A DNA stretch of 64,000 nt from Channallabes apus (taxonomy: Eukaryota; Chordata; Actinopteri; Siluriformes; Clariidae): the NCBI GenBank assembly GCA_030522415.1, contig CM060127.1, positions 11,386,707-11,450,706 on the forward strand. Reading direction: 5' to 3'. The notes under the pieces are model-generated. The model ran no database searches, was not told the origin of the DNA, and saw only the letters and a program-made list of their open reading frames with translations. The first letter of the stretch is position 1. Each line of letters starts with the position of its first letter. Below are positions 45,074-54,529 of the stretch, piece by piece. A program made the translations under genes and the position numbers.

Positions 45074-48000
45074 TTAACAGTCCATTTCATATATGAGGCA
45101 CAGCTTGTCGATGGGTCTTTCCAGAGTGTTGGTCTTGGTTTTAACTAACACACGTCTCACCAGTCCCCCTTTGTTGGGGAACACTTTCGTGATTCTTCCC
45201 ATGACCCATGAATTTCTTGGAGAAGACTCATCAGTTATTAAAACTATGTCTCCAATCGAAAGGTTTTTTTTGTTTTGAAACCACTTTTGCCGCCCCTGGA
45301 GCAAGGGCAAGTATTCACGTACCCATCGCTTCCAGAGCAGGTCTGATCGATGCTGGATCTGCTTCTCCCTGCGACGTGCATAGATGACAAATCCAGGTGG
45401 CAGGTTTGGCTGTTTTTTCATCAGCTGCAGGTGGTTTGGTGTCAGAGGTTCCATTTTAGGCGAGCAGCTGTTTCTTTTCACAGATGCCTTTCGTTTTTGC
45501 TGTGTGCGAATTCCCTGTTTGAATTCTGCTGCTGCTTTACCCTTTTGCAACGTGAGAAGTTCTTCCTTGAAGTTTTGTCTTTGAGTGAGCTTAATGATTT
45601 CGTTTTCTGCTTTTGTTAGTTCTTGAACTGTTAGCGACTTGTGATTTTCTGTCTTTGGGTCATCTACTTGTATTTTAACCCTTTCTGTGTTTTGTTTGAG
45701 CATGTCTCTGATGCGAAGGATCCAGGCAACGGATCTTTTTAACTTGTGCCAGTCAGAGTGATGATTAATCAGTTTACTCACTGTGTCTGTGTCTGTGCAT
45801 TTTGTAATGCTCACAATATTCACTAGAGCTGAGAGCTTAACTTCATCAGCGTTTTCATCAAAATTTTCTTTTATTGATGTGTCATGAATATTTTCAGGCC
45901 ATTTGCACTCTGCTTCTTTGAGGAGGGAAGGACCTTGGATCCAGTTGACATTTTTCATGAACTTTTCACAGGATACCCCCCTGGAGGCAGAATCAGCTGG
46001 ATTTTGTGAGGTATTAACGTACCTCCATTGCTGTGGCTTGGTTGACTCTCTTATAATGGCGATTCTGTTGGCCACGAAGGTTTTAAAACGAAGTGTTTCG
46101 TTATCAATGTATCTCAAAACAGTTGTACTGTCAGTCCAGAACATAGAGTCCAGCAATTTCAATTCTAGCTGTTCTTTCAACATTTTGTCATTTTTTACAG
46201 TGACCACTGCCGCAGTCAGTTCCATTCGTGGAATGGTGGTTTGTTTCAGGGGTGCTACACGGGAGTTCCCCATCATGAATGCACAATGTGTAAGTCCATC
46301 AGCGTTTACTAACCTGAGGTATGAGACAGCTCCGTATCCCATTTCACTTGCATCCGAGAAGTGATGGAGTTGTGCTGTAGCTGTAACTCCGAAGTCGGCT
46401 GGTTTTATGGACCTTGCTATGCTGAACTCGGACAGTCTGTGCAGCTCTTGCAGCCAGGTTTTCCACGCCGTTGCAAACTGCTCGGGAATGTCATCATCCC
46501 AGGCAAGTTTTTCTTTACATAACTGTTGCATTAGGATTGTAGCTGGCAGTATGGCAGGTGGGAGAAAGCCTAACGGGTCGTATGTTGAGCTAGTGATTGA
46601 CAGAATTCCTCTTCTTGTCACAGGTCGTTCCTTTAAGCTAATCTTAAACTTGAACATGTCTGAGTTAATGCACCACAGCACCCCCAGAGCTCTCTCTATG
46701 GGCAGTGCATCGTTACTCAAGTCTAAGTCTCTCATGTCTTTGATCCTTTCACTCTCGGGAATGACAGTCAGTAGGGCACGGCTGTTGCTTGCCCATTTAG
46801 TGAGGTTAGACCCTCCGCTTGTACAGAGACTTGTGAGATCATTGTCTAGGGCGACTGCTTGGTCATGACTCGAAACGGATTTCAGGCAGTCGTCTACATG
46901 AAAGTTTTTAAGCACTGTGTTAACTGCCACAGCAGATGCATTGCTGCGGTTTTCTTCTGCTGTCTTTCTGAGGGCGAAGTTAGCAACACTAGGCAACAAT
47001 TTTACACCGAACAGATGAACTACCATTTTATTTTCAACTAAGTCTTGGTTCACATCTCCATTCGGCCACCATAGGAAGCGCAGCAGATCAGTGTCCTTCT
47101 CGGGGACTTTCACGTGATAGTACATGGCTTCTACTGTGTCCTTTTTCTTGGACTTTATTTTAACGGGCACAATGGGGAGGATGCAATTACCTCCAGCCCC
47201 AGTGAGCGCATTTGATTCGTGACTCTCTGCCGGTGGTGTATTTTTTGTGTCACTTTCGGTTTCATTCTCGTCAGCGCGTGTACCTGGCTGCGCCGTGACT
47301 TGCACTGCGCTGTGTAACATGCTTGGATGTGACTTTGAACACAATGAACATACAATTTTTCTGGTACAGTCTTTCCACAAATGACCCGTTCTTAAACATC
47401 CGAAACAGAATCCGTTTCTTTTTAAGAATTCTACTTTGTCTTTGTGTGTCTTATCATTAAATTGGAAGCAATCATCTAAGATATGCTCCCCTTTGCAGTG
47501 TGCGCACGGGTTAGTAAAAGCGCTGACAGGTGATGTACCGGCATTCTTCATTGTAATCAAGTCTTTGTGAATTTTACCAACCTGTCCGTCCTCGGTTGCG
47601 ACGCTGACCCTGGGTTTTCCTTGGCCCGTTTGTTTGGGTCCTTGAAGGGATGTGTGACAGGGTTTTCCGTCGCTGATTGCGGCGTCCAAGTCCGTAGAGT
47701 GTGCGCTGCTCAGGTGCGCGTTGCTCAATTCAGTGACCGCGCTCTCGTTCGCAGGCTGCGCTCGGCTGTTGCATGTTGAGTTGGAGAGGTGAAAGTGCGC
47801 GCTGCTCGGGCGCGCGCTGCTCGATTCAATGAGTGCACTCTTGCTCTTGGGCGATCGGCTGTCGTATTTGCGATCTTGACGTTGAAGCACTCTTAATTTG
47901 GCATCATGCATAGCAAGCACCGTTTTGGTTTCCAGTCTGGGAGCGCATGCGCTACTTGGTTCGTTGACTGTGCTCTCTTTTACCGGCTTTCGGCAGCTGT

Positions 48001-48796
48001 CGTATTCAGGTTTGTGGCCCGTCCAAGGCGGGCTGCTCGAGCGTGTGCAGCTCGGGTCGATGACTCCGCTCTTTGATGCAGGCTGTCGTTTTTTACAACT
48101 CTGATAAACCTGTAATTCAGCGTCAACAATTGCGAGCGCAGTTTCTAATTCCAACTTTTCTTTATCAGCTTTTAGTTGCTCTGCCTCAGCCTTTAATTCT
48201 GCTTCTTTTGCCTTTAATTCTGCTTCTTTTGCCTTTAATTGTGCTTCCTTCTGTTCTAACGCCCGCCGTTCTGCTAAGGCTGCTGCTTTAATCAACAAGG
48301 CTGCTCTGTTGGCTTCCGCTTTCTTTATTAGGGCTGAGGATGATGTAGAAGTTACAGACCTTTTGGATGCTGCCGTTGTCTGTGACACGCTGACGCCCGG
48401 CGAGACACCTTCGCGTAGTCGCGACGTCACAGAGTGGTCCTTGGTGTCCTTGGTGTCCGCTTTCCAGCGACCCACCGTAGATATGAATTCTGTGCGGCCT
48501 TGAGCCTCAGGTGCGCCGCAAGCGACTTGATCGCGTCTGTGTTCGTCTTTACGAGTGTACATAAGCACATCAACGTTACTTCTCATGAAGTTCTCTCTTC
48601 TGCACTCAGTTTCAACGATGTCTAACTTACGTGCATAGTTCATAGGTGTCTTTAATGCATTAGACGTTGCATTCAGTCGAATTCGCTTACCTTTTCTTGC
48701 ATCCAGCGCCTCGTTGAGGTTCTTTCTGTTCGTCTCGTGGAGCGCCATTAGGCTCCCCAGCCAAGTGCTGGGAGCGTTGTCCTCATTGTTCGGCAT
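45074..48796 (-). CDS. BEL/Pao Gag-Pol derivative, 1240 codons, one frame
   Basis: Starts MPNNEDNAPSTWLGSLMALH, the natural start shared with copy 1. Order: N-terminal basic region, coiled coil with one extra heptad (AKEAELK) relative to copy 1, and linker. A short LAMHDAKLRVLQ segment stands where copy 1 has the Pao Gag domain. Three cysteine/histidine knuckles follow, then the protease start joined to the middle of reverse transcriptase. The catalytic box is HVDD (YVDD in the family), both Asp residues kept. RNase H has its four acidic residues. The integrase zinc finger and DDE core are absent, and the DUF5641-like C-terminus ends at CEMDC-like residues. Without protease and integrase it cannot be autonomous. 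The intact frame suggests a retained or recently lost role. Confidence 0.92.
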   Translation of the reverse strand: MPNNEDNAPSTWLGSLMALHETNRKNLNEALDARKGKRIRLNATSNALKTPMNYARKLDIVETECRRENFMRSNVDVLMYTRKDEHRRDQVACGAPEAQGRTEFISTVGRWKADTKDTKDHSVTSRLREGVSPGVSVSQTTAASKRSVTSTSSSALIKKAEANRAALLIKAAALAERRALEQKEAQLKAKEAELKAKEAELKAEAEQLKADKEKLELETALAIVDAELQVYQSCKKRQPASKSGVIDPSCTRSSSPPWTGHKPEYDSCRKPVKESTVNEPSSACAPRLETKTVLAMHDAKLRVLQRQDRKYDSRSPKSKSALIESSSARPSSAHFHLSNSTCNSRAQPANESAVTELSNAHLSSAHSTDLDAAISDGKPCHTSLQGPKQTGQGKPRVSVATEDGQVGKIHKDLITMKNAGTSPVSAFTNPCAHCKGEHILDDCFQFNDKTHKDKVEFLKRNGFCFGCLRTGHLWKDCTRKIVCSLCSKSHPSMLHSAVQVTAQPGTRADENETESDTKNTPPAESHESNALTGAGGNCILPIVPVKIKSKKKDTVEAMYYHVKVPEKDTDLLRFLWWPNGDVNQDLVENKMVVHLFGVKLLPSVANFALRKTAEENRSNASAVAVNTVLKNFHVDDCLKSVSSHDQAVALDNDLTSLCTSGGSNLTKWASNSRALLTVIPESERIKDMRDLDLSNDALPIERALGVLWCINSDMFKFKISLKERPVTRRGILSITSSTYDPLGFLPPAILPATILMQQLCKEKLAWDDDIPEQFATAWKTWLQELHRLSEFSIARSIKPADFGVTATAQLHHFSDASEMGYGAVSYLRLVNADGLTHCAFMMGNSRVAPLKQTTIPRMELTAAVVTVKNDKMLKEQLELKLLDSMFWTDSTTVLRYIDNETLRFKTFVANRIAIIRESTKPQQWRYVNTSQNPADSASRGVSCEKFMKNVNWIQGPSLLKEAECKWPENIHDTSIKENFDENADEVKLSALVNIVSITKCTDTDTVSKLINHHSDWHKLKRSVAWILRIRDMLKQNTERVKIQVDDPKTENHKSLTVQELTKAENEIIKLTQRQNFKEELLTLQKGKAAAEFKQGIRTQQKRKASVKRNSCSPKMEPLTPNHLQLMKKQPNLPPGFVIYARRREKQIQHRSDLLWKRWVREYLPLLQGRQKWFQNKKNLSIGDIVLITDESSPRNSWVMGRITKVFPNKGGLVRRVLVKTKTNTLERPIDKLCLIYEMDC

Positions 48797-48881
48797 GGTG
48801 AAGTTCGACGGCTATTCTCTTTCACTTTCCATTTCAGTGTTCACTTGTTTTCGTTCAAACAGCGGAAAAGCTTTAGACTTT

Positions 48882-49599
48882 TGTAGATGCGGTTGGCTTA
48901 TTTCACTAGTTTTGACGCGTAGCTAATGTCTTAAAGTTTCACTCACATGACAGAAGTCCGATCTCTTTGTCTTTTTGTCGTTTATTTGTCAGCATCAAAG
49001 AATCAACACTTCATACAGTCGTCTTGAGTAAATCCACTGTTATTACAGACACCAGTTGCTGCATCTTGCAAATCTCTGAGTTTTACAACAACCTGTTTGC
49101 TGTATCTTGTAGATTACAATCTTGGCTTGGGTATCTAACAACACTCTTGTTGTTTCTTACTTTCCCAGCTTACGTTAGCTTACGGTTACAACAACCTCGT
49201 TGCTGTATTTTACATTTCTAGCTTACCGGGAGCTCTCACTAGCTGACGGTTACAACAACCTCGTTGCTGTATTTAGCATTTCTAGCTTACCGGGAGCTCT
49301 CATTAGCTGACGGTCTATAGCTTGTGTTTCCGTAGCCTTCCAAATCTATACTGAGCTTTCTAGCATATCACAGTCACACAAATGCATGTAATAGTAGAAT
49401 GACATCACAGACCAACCTACGATTATCAACTTATGATGCATAACTAAGAAATTTAAAGCTTATGGCTTATGTAACAAACTTAATGCTTAATGCTTTACTA
49501 ATGAATAGAACAAGGTAGAATAAATGAAATAACAGCAAGTAAAATAAAATAAAATAAACACAACAACAAATTCATAAAAAGTGCGATATGGCACTTACA
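48882..49599 (-). repeat. BEL copy 2 5' LTR
   Basis: 718 bp with two 64-bp tandem units and the normal terminus gcgatatggcacttaca. It is shorter than the copy 1 LTRs by one 64-bp unit. Confidence 0.93.
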
Positions 49600-49604
49600 A
49601 CCTG

Positions 49605-50119
49605 CATTAGCATTAGCTAACTAACGTGGTGATTTTCAAAAACACCGGAGTTTCTACAGTAAGTCAGCGGCGCCGAAGAAAATAATTATATTTAAGTACC
49701 GTTGGTTAACGATGTAAAAATTAATAGGAAAGTGACGTAAACATAGAACAAGCTAATTTGGAGTGAGTGCTGTAGTGTACTGCTTTCTATACTTTATACA
49801 CACTGTAATTAAGATTTGCTAACATAAGAACTTGAGCCAGTCCAATTTTTGTTTTTACCTTTTTTTTTTTAAGATCAGTAATGAGTTTCTGAGAATTATA
49901 TCTGCTCCACTTCAAGCAAGATTACTGTTTCCTTGGACAAGCAACACTACAAACTAATTGAGATAATCAGAAACTAGGGAGGAACCAGTCAAGTTAGCTT
50001 GGTGTCAAATGTAATATTGTGAATGGAAGCCACAGGACCTGAGCAAGGCATCCACATCAAGTTGGCTGTGATGCACTAAATTAAAACATAACTAGCAGAA
50101 TAAAACTTTAGTTTAACTT
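49605..50119. other. No gene recognised
   Basis: Lies between BEL copy 2 and the SINE and would be intronic to the candidate gene starting at 43920. A poly-T/AG acceptor-like site is at about 49870, but the following frame closes within 27 codons. Confidence 0.35.
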
Positions 50120-50130
50120 GTTCACAGGTT

Positions 50131-50514
50131 GGCGGCACGGTGGTGTAGTGGTTAGCACTGTCGCCTTGCACCTCCAGGGTCTGGGTTCGATTCCCCGGCC
50201 AGGCTCGATCCCCGTCTCTGTGTGCATGGAGTTTGCATGTTCTCCCCGTGCTTGGTGGGTTTCCTCCGGGTACTCCGGTTTCCTCCCACAGTCCAAAGAT
50301 ATGCAGGTTAGGATAATTGGCGTTCCTAAATTGCCCGTAGTGTGTGATTGGGTGTGTGAGTGTGTGTATGTGTGTGTGCCCTGCGATGGATTGGCACCCT
50401 GTCCAGGGTGTACCCCGCCTAGTGCCCGAAGTCTCCTGGGATAGGCTCCAGGTCCCCCGCGACCCTGAACACAGGATTAAGCGGTATAGAAGATGAATGA
50501 ATGAATGAATGAAT
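50131..50514 (+). mobile_element. Full-length tRNA-derived SINE
   Basis: 384 bp flanked by an 11-bp duplication gttcacaggtt (50120-50130, 50515-50525). The head ggcggcacggtggtgtagtg and gttagcactg carry the A box, and gggttcgattccc is the B box. The body has gagtttgcatgttctccccg, tttcctccgggtactccggt and tgcgatggattggcaccctg, and the tail is a gaat repeat. This is the reference for the decayed copies elsewhere in the window. Confidence 0.95.
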
Positions 50515-50631
50515 GTTCACAGGTTAGTGTATGCTGTCTGAATACAGGTTTCAATGTCTGCCATGTTCATTTTTTCACGCTTTACAAGCCTAACATAACC
50601 AACAATACTATGTTTGTTTTTATGTCCCTAG

Positions 50632-50697
50632 AGCCTGGAGGTGATTACCTCCTGAAATTAATACTTAAAATGATAAAGTTTATCATTAATACATAAT
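50632..50697 (+). CDS. Candidate second exon of the small gene
   Basis: A strong acceptor (gtttttatgtccctag) precedes AGCCTGGAGG. With the phase-1 end of the exon at 43920-43995 the frame reads PGGDYLLKLILKMIKFIINT and stops at TAA. No good donor is seen, so this could be a terminal exon or an alternative to the one at 50880. Confidence 0.3.
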
Positions 50698-50879
50698 GTG
50701 TGTATATGTATGTCAGTTATTTTGGCGTATTCATTGAGCTAATTACATTTATCATGCTGCACCATAATCCTAGGTGTTTTTTTCACTCATAGGGAGCATT
50801 AAGTGATTTTACATGCATACATCAGACACTGTTTTGCCAAATAGAGCAATTGTCTAACAAATGTCCTTTCTTTTATTAG

Positions 50880-51110
50880 GTTGTTCAGAAAGATGAAGCT
50901 CAGGCAGAACTTGTGAGGTGCACAATGGCCCTGTTTGTCCTCAGGTAGGAAGAGGACTGTCTTCAGCCTCCACAAGAAATCGGGATTGTGACTTATTGAG
51001 TTTCCATCAGTCGCACATGAATGTTCCATGTTTTACCTCTGCTGATTTTGTTTCAGGAACATTTTCTAATTTTCTTTTCAGTCCAATTAATAAATCTATG
51101 TTGCAAAGTT
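50880..51110 (+). CDS. Candidate terminal exon with polyadenylation signal
   Basis: The acceptor ctttcttttattag is followed by 22 codons in phase 0 (VVQKDEAQAELVRCTMALFV and two more) and TAG at 50946-50948. An aataaa at 51087 is suitably placed for 3' processing. The phase does not match the phase-1 end at 43995 directly, so another exon or the alternative phase-0 start near 43785 would be needed. Confidence 0.35.
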
Positions 51111-51127
51111 GAGTTTTACTATTTGTA

Positions 51128-51285
51128 ATTTTATTCATTCATTCATTCATTTTCTATACCGCTTAATCCTGTGTTCAGGGTCGCGGGGGACCTGGAGCCT
51201 ATCCCAGGAGACTTCGGGCACTAGGCGGGGTACACCCTGGACAGGGTGCCAATCCATCGCAGGGCACACACATACATTTATGGAG
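51128..51285 (-). mobile_element. SINE 3' half, minus strand
   Basis: The ttcattcattcattcatttt tail then ctataccgcttaatcctgtg, gacctggagcctatcccagg and gtgccaatccatcgcagggc are the reverse complement of the distal half of the SINE at 50131-50514. Confidence 0.9.
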
Positions 51286-52417
51286 TAATTTATTTTAGTC
51301 GCAGAGTATTAGTTCTTCTTCAGCAGGTTTGACAAGGACAAAATGTACCCATTGCAAAATTAAATTTGTGGATAAATGCAGACATCTTTTTTTTCAAAAT
51401 TTCAAATTCAGGTAACAGTGTTGAATGACTGTTGGTGTTTATACATTTTGAAAAAAAAAAAATCTTATTGTTAACATTTTGGATGAAAATATGTTCATTC
51501 CACAATAAATGTTTATATAAAGAAATGTGTTTTGAGTGTAAATCAATATGTAATTAAGTTTTTTATGCTTTTATATTTAAATTATGAATGCCTTAAATCT
51601 TTTTGATGCAACTTAAAAAAAAAAGGTAATTTGCTCAACCATTCAAAAGTGGTTTATATCAAGTTTATAATTTCAGGTTAGATTTAGTAGAATATTTACA
51701 TTAAGTAATATAGCCAACTCATTTATTTCTGGAATTGATGCACGGGCTTCATCTTAGGCCTTTTTTTTCTTTCGGTTCTTTCGTTTCTCAGCGCCGGACT
51801 GTTGATGTCTCTTTCCAGGACCAGGCATATCGTTCAATTATTATAATTCTTTTGGCCAAATACTGTAGGCAGCTGTAACAGAGGTGAGGGCGCGCGCGTC
51901 ATCACGTCTGCTTAGCCGACTCTGCGTTCACCGTAGACTTCAATATAGACGTTTATATTTTTGTTTATTTGTATATGTATGTTATTAATATAAATTTTTT
52001 AGAGATTGTGTGTGTGTGCACGGAGAGTGTGTGGATAAGTTTATGTGGATAAGTTGATAAGTGTATGTTGTCAAAGTATTTGTGGACATATAATTAGGGA
52101 ATTTTTTTTTAAATTAAGGATGTCTTGAAACATAATGCAGTAACTCTACAGTATTTATTTGAACACGGTAAAGGTGTTAATGTTTCGTACATTCCTTAAT
52201 TTGTCCTTTCGGTTTGTTTTATGCTTCACTGTTTTCAATATACTGTACATACTGTAAAACGTATGGACAACAATGTTCCGGAAGCATTATTAAATATTCA
52301 ATAAGGCACACACACACAATTTAGTTGCAATAAAGTTTTATTAAATTTATAATAAAGCAGGCAGTACTGTATATGGCAAATGGTCACTCAAAATCTTTAC
52401 AAAAGTAAGAGTATTCA
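51286..52417. other. No gene recognised
   Basis: AT-rich. The part 51960-52065 resembles the reverse complement of 19790-19880. On the minus strand, aataaa near 52340 may serve the exon at 52418-52591. Confidence 0.35.
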
Positions 52418-52591
52418 TTAATTTTTTTTTTTTAAGAAAAGAGGAAAACTCAATCTTTTCTTTCTAAGAAGTTCGTTAATTATGTCTCTTATTTGCTTGT
52501 TGTTGTGGGCTGTGGGGTGGAATTTCCTAGCAACAGCATCGGAAACTGCTTGAAGCAGAATTACCCCATCAGCGAAACCGGTTTGATAACT
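52418..52591 (-). CDS. Candidate 3' coding exon, unrecognised
   Basis: A minus-strand frame of 57 codons has protein-like composition: ADGVILLQAVSDAVARKF, then HPTAHNNKQIRDIINELLRK and KRLSFPLFL before TAA. It has no start codon and is preceded in frame by TGA. An acceptor-like ccttag is upstream, but the phase includes the stop, so the upstream boundary is uncertain. A minus-strand aataaa lies about 70 bases after the stop. It may be the end of a host gene or of a DNA transposon gene. I do not recognise it. Confidence 0.35.
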   Translation of the reverse strand, partial: SYQTGFADGVILLQAVSDAVARKFHPTAHNNKQIRDIINELLRKKRLSFPLFLKKKN

Positions 52592-52599
52592 TCACACTA

Positions 52600-53262
52600 A
52601 GGATAGGTGAGAAGGGGGATTACAGTAACGGTTTCTGTGGGTCTTCACCAAGAGGTGATGTGGGTCGCGTTGTATTCAGCGAATAAACTAAAACAAAATC
52701 ATGTTTGCTTCAGCATTGGAAACAATATTGTATTAGGCCAACTTTATTTAAGATTAAAATAATAGTGGGTTAGGAACGTTATTCTTCATATAACTTAAAT
52801 GGCTGAATGAAGTTAAATATACACAATAAATTAATAATTGCATTTGCTTTACATTTGAGCACTCGTGTAAATAGCTTTTTCATTGTATATACTACCATAT
52901 CGTATATCTGTGTCTAATACTGGTTTATTCATATTTTACATTACATTCAGTTTGTAATTTACTTGCGATTGTACTTTTAAAATGTAACCTATATACGTAT
53001 CTACAGAATAAGCATATTTAACTACTTCAGCAGTGAATTAGAAACTTGGTCAGTCTGGCTTTTAGATAAAGTCCTTCAGAGCAAGCATTGTGTAAATATA
53101 ATATATAAAACATAATGTAAAATAAAATAATATAAAATAAATAAATATATAACATAAATGGTTAATGATAGCAATAAAATCAGACTTTAATAGTTGGATT
53201 TGATACTTTTCTTTTTATTTACTGTATAGACATCTTATTATGCTTTATCTGTTATTAATCTC
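52600..53262. other. No gene recognised
   Basis: AT-rich sequence with no convincing frame. A short ggcttttagataaagtccttc near 53058 is shared with the repeat at 20050-20345. Confidence 0.35.
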
Positions 53263-53430
53263 TTCTTCTTCTTCTTCTTTGTCTTTCGGCTGTTCCCTTT
53301 CAGGGGTCGCCACAGCGAATCATCTGCCTCTATCTAACCCTATCCTCTGCATCCTCTTCTCTCACACCAACTAACTTCATGTCCTCTCTCACTGCATCCA
53401 TAAATCTCCTCTTTGGTCTTCCTCTGTTAT
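53263..53430 (-). mobile_element. Rex3/RTE LINE 3' end, 5'-truncated
   Basis: (ttc)n followed by tttgtctttcggctgttccc, aggggtcgccacagcgaatc, accaactaacttcatgtcct and ccataaatctcctctttggt is the reverse complement of the 3' end of fish RTE-type LINE Rex3, ending in an (aag)n tail. Only the last part is retained. Confidence 0.8.
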
Positions 53431-53532
53431 TAATCTCTCTATTCTCTAATTATGACTTGAATAAATCGGCTCACATCGGAGCTCGCACGGAGCGAGTACT
53501 GTAGTCTATATATTTGTGTTTGTTGTTTTCCT

Positions 53533-53549
53533 GGGGGGGGGGGGGGGGG
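53533..53549. repeat. 17-base G tract
   Basis: Uninterrupted run of G, followed by a (GT)n microsatellite at about 53583-53607. Confidence 0.95.
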
Positions 53550-53650
53550 TGGCGTTTTTATGTCTGCATTTTATCTATAAATCGTGTGTGTGTGTGTGTG
53601 TGTGTGTGCGGAGAGTTTATGCGTGTGCACACGGAGAGTTTATGAGTGTG

Positions 53651-53765
53651 CCCCTTTGATGTGCTGGGTATGGCGGGGCATCGACGGCTGATCAGTGTAA
53701 AGTAGCGTATTTTACACACACTGATCAGCAGTTGACGCCCCGCCGTACCCAGCAGATCAAAGGGG
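53651..53765. repeat. 48-bp inverted repeat forming a strong hairpin
   Basis: Arms at 53651-53698 (cccctttgatgtgctgggta and onward) and 53718-53765 (ending cagcagatcaaagggg) pair at 43 of 48 positions. Pairing may continue into the 19-base loop (gtaaa against tttac). No coding frame or known RNA family was recognised. Confidence 0.85.
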
Positions 53766-53892
53766 CAGTTATCGGCTATGACACGTTGAAGGAGAACTTA
53801 ATAGTTCTCAAAAATAGTGTAAATGTCTGCAACAATCACTGACCATTAAAATGTTTTTTTTTGTAATTAAACACGAAAATATTAATTATATT

Positions 53893-53926
<34 letters not shown>

Positions 53927-54529
53927 AGGGCGTAGGTTTGCTACCTATGACTCCAACTAATACCCCATCCCCCAATCCCCTTTTCCACCCACCAACCCCC
54001 TGCCCCACCTACCAACCTCCCACCCCAACTATGTCCACTGAATACATGTTTTTCTTAATATGGTGCGAAATCACTTTACATTAATACTAGCAATGCTTCG
54101 ATTGATATTAATCCACTCGAAATGCAATTCATTAAGTTAAATTAAGGAATAGTGTAAAGTTAAAGGAATGTTTCATAACTGACAAAAAGATAGTCTTTAA
54201 TAAAATAAAAAACTATTCTTTATTGAGCCCTAGTGCAAATGAAACATCTCATTCATCTGTATATATATATATATAAAAGTAGATTACATCTAAACATGAA
54301 CTACTAGGTAGAGTACCACACAACAGCTCAATGCCTATTGCTCCTATATGAAGGAGACAAAAACATGCCTTCGCCTCTCGTTAACAGAAATAAACTGCTG
54401 GCATATTTGTTTGACATCAATATTGTCCAGGCTGTTCTTTTTTTCTTCTGATAAACACTAAAGATGATATTTTGTAGAATGCTGAAAACCTGTAATCATT
54501 GATTTACATAGTATTTGTTTTTCCTGCTA

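Larger units (their letters stand above)
44140..49599 (-). mobile_element. BEL/Pao LTR retrotransposon copy 2, internally deleted
   Basis: The element is 5460 bp, with a 5-bp target duplication acctg (44135-44139, 49600-49604). LTRs differ by one visible substitution apart from a changed terminus in the 3' LTR, so it is a very recent insertion. It shares the two large in-frame deletions of copy 1 and additionally lacks the Pao-type Gag domain. Coding is on the minus strand in one uninterrupted frame. Confidence 0.93.
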
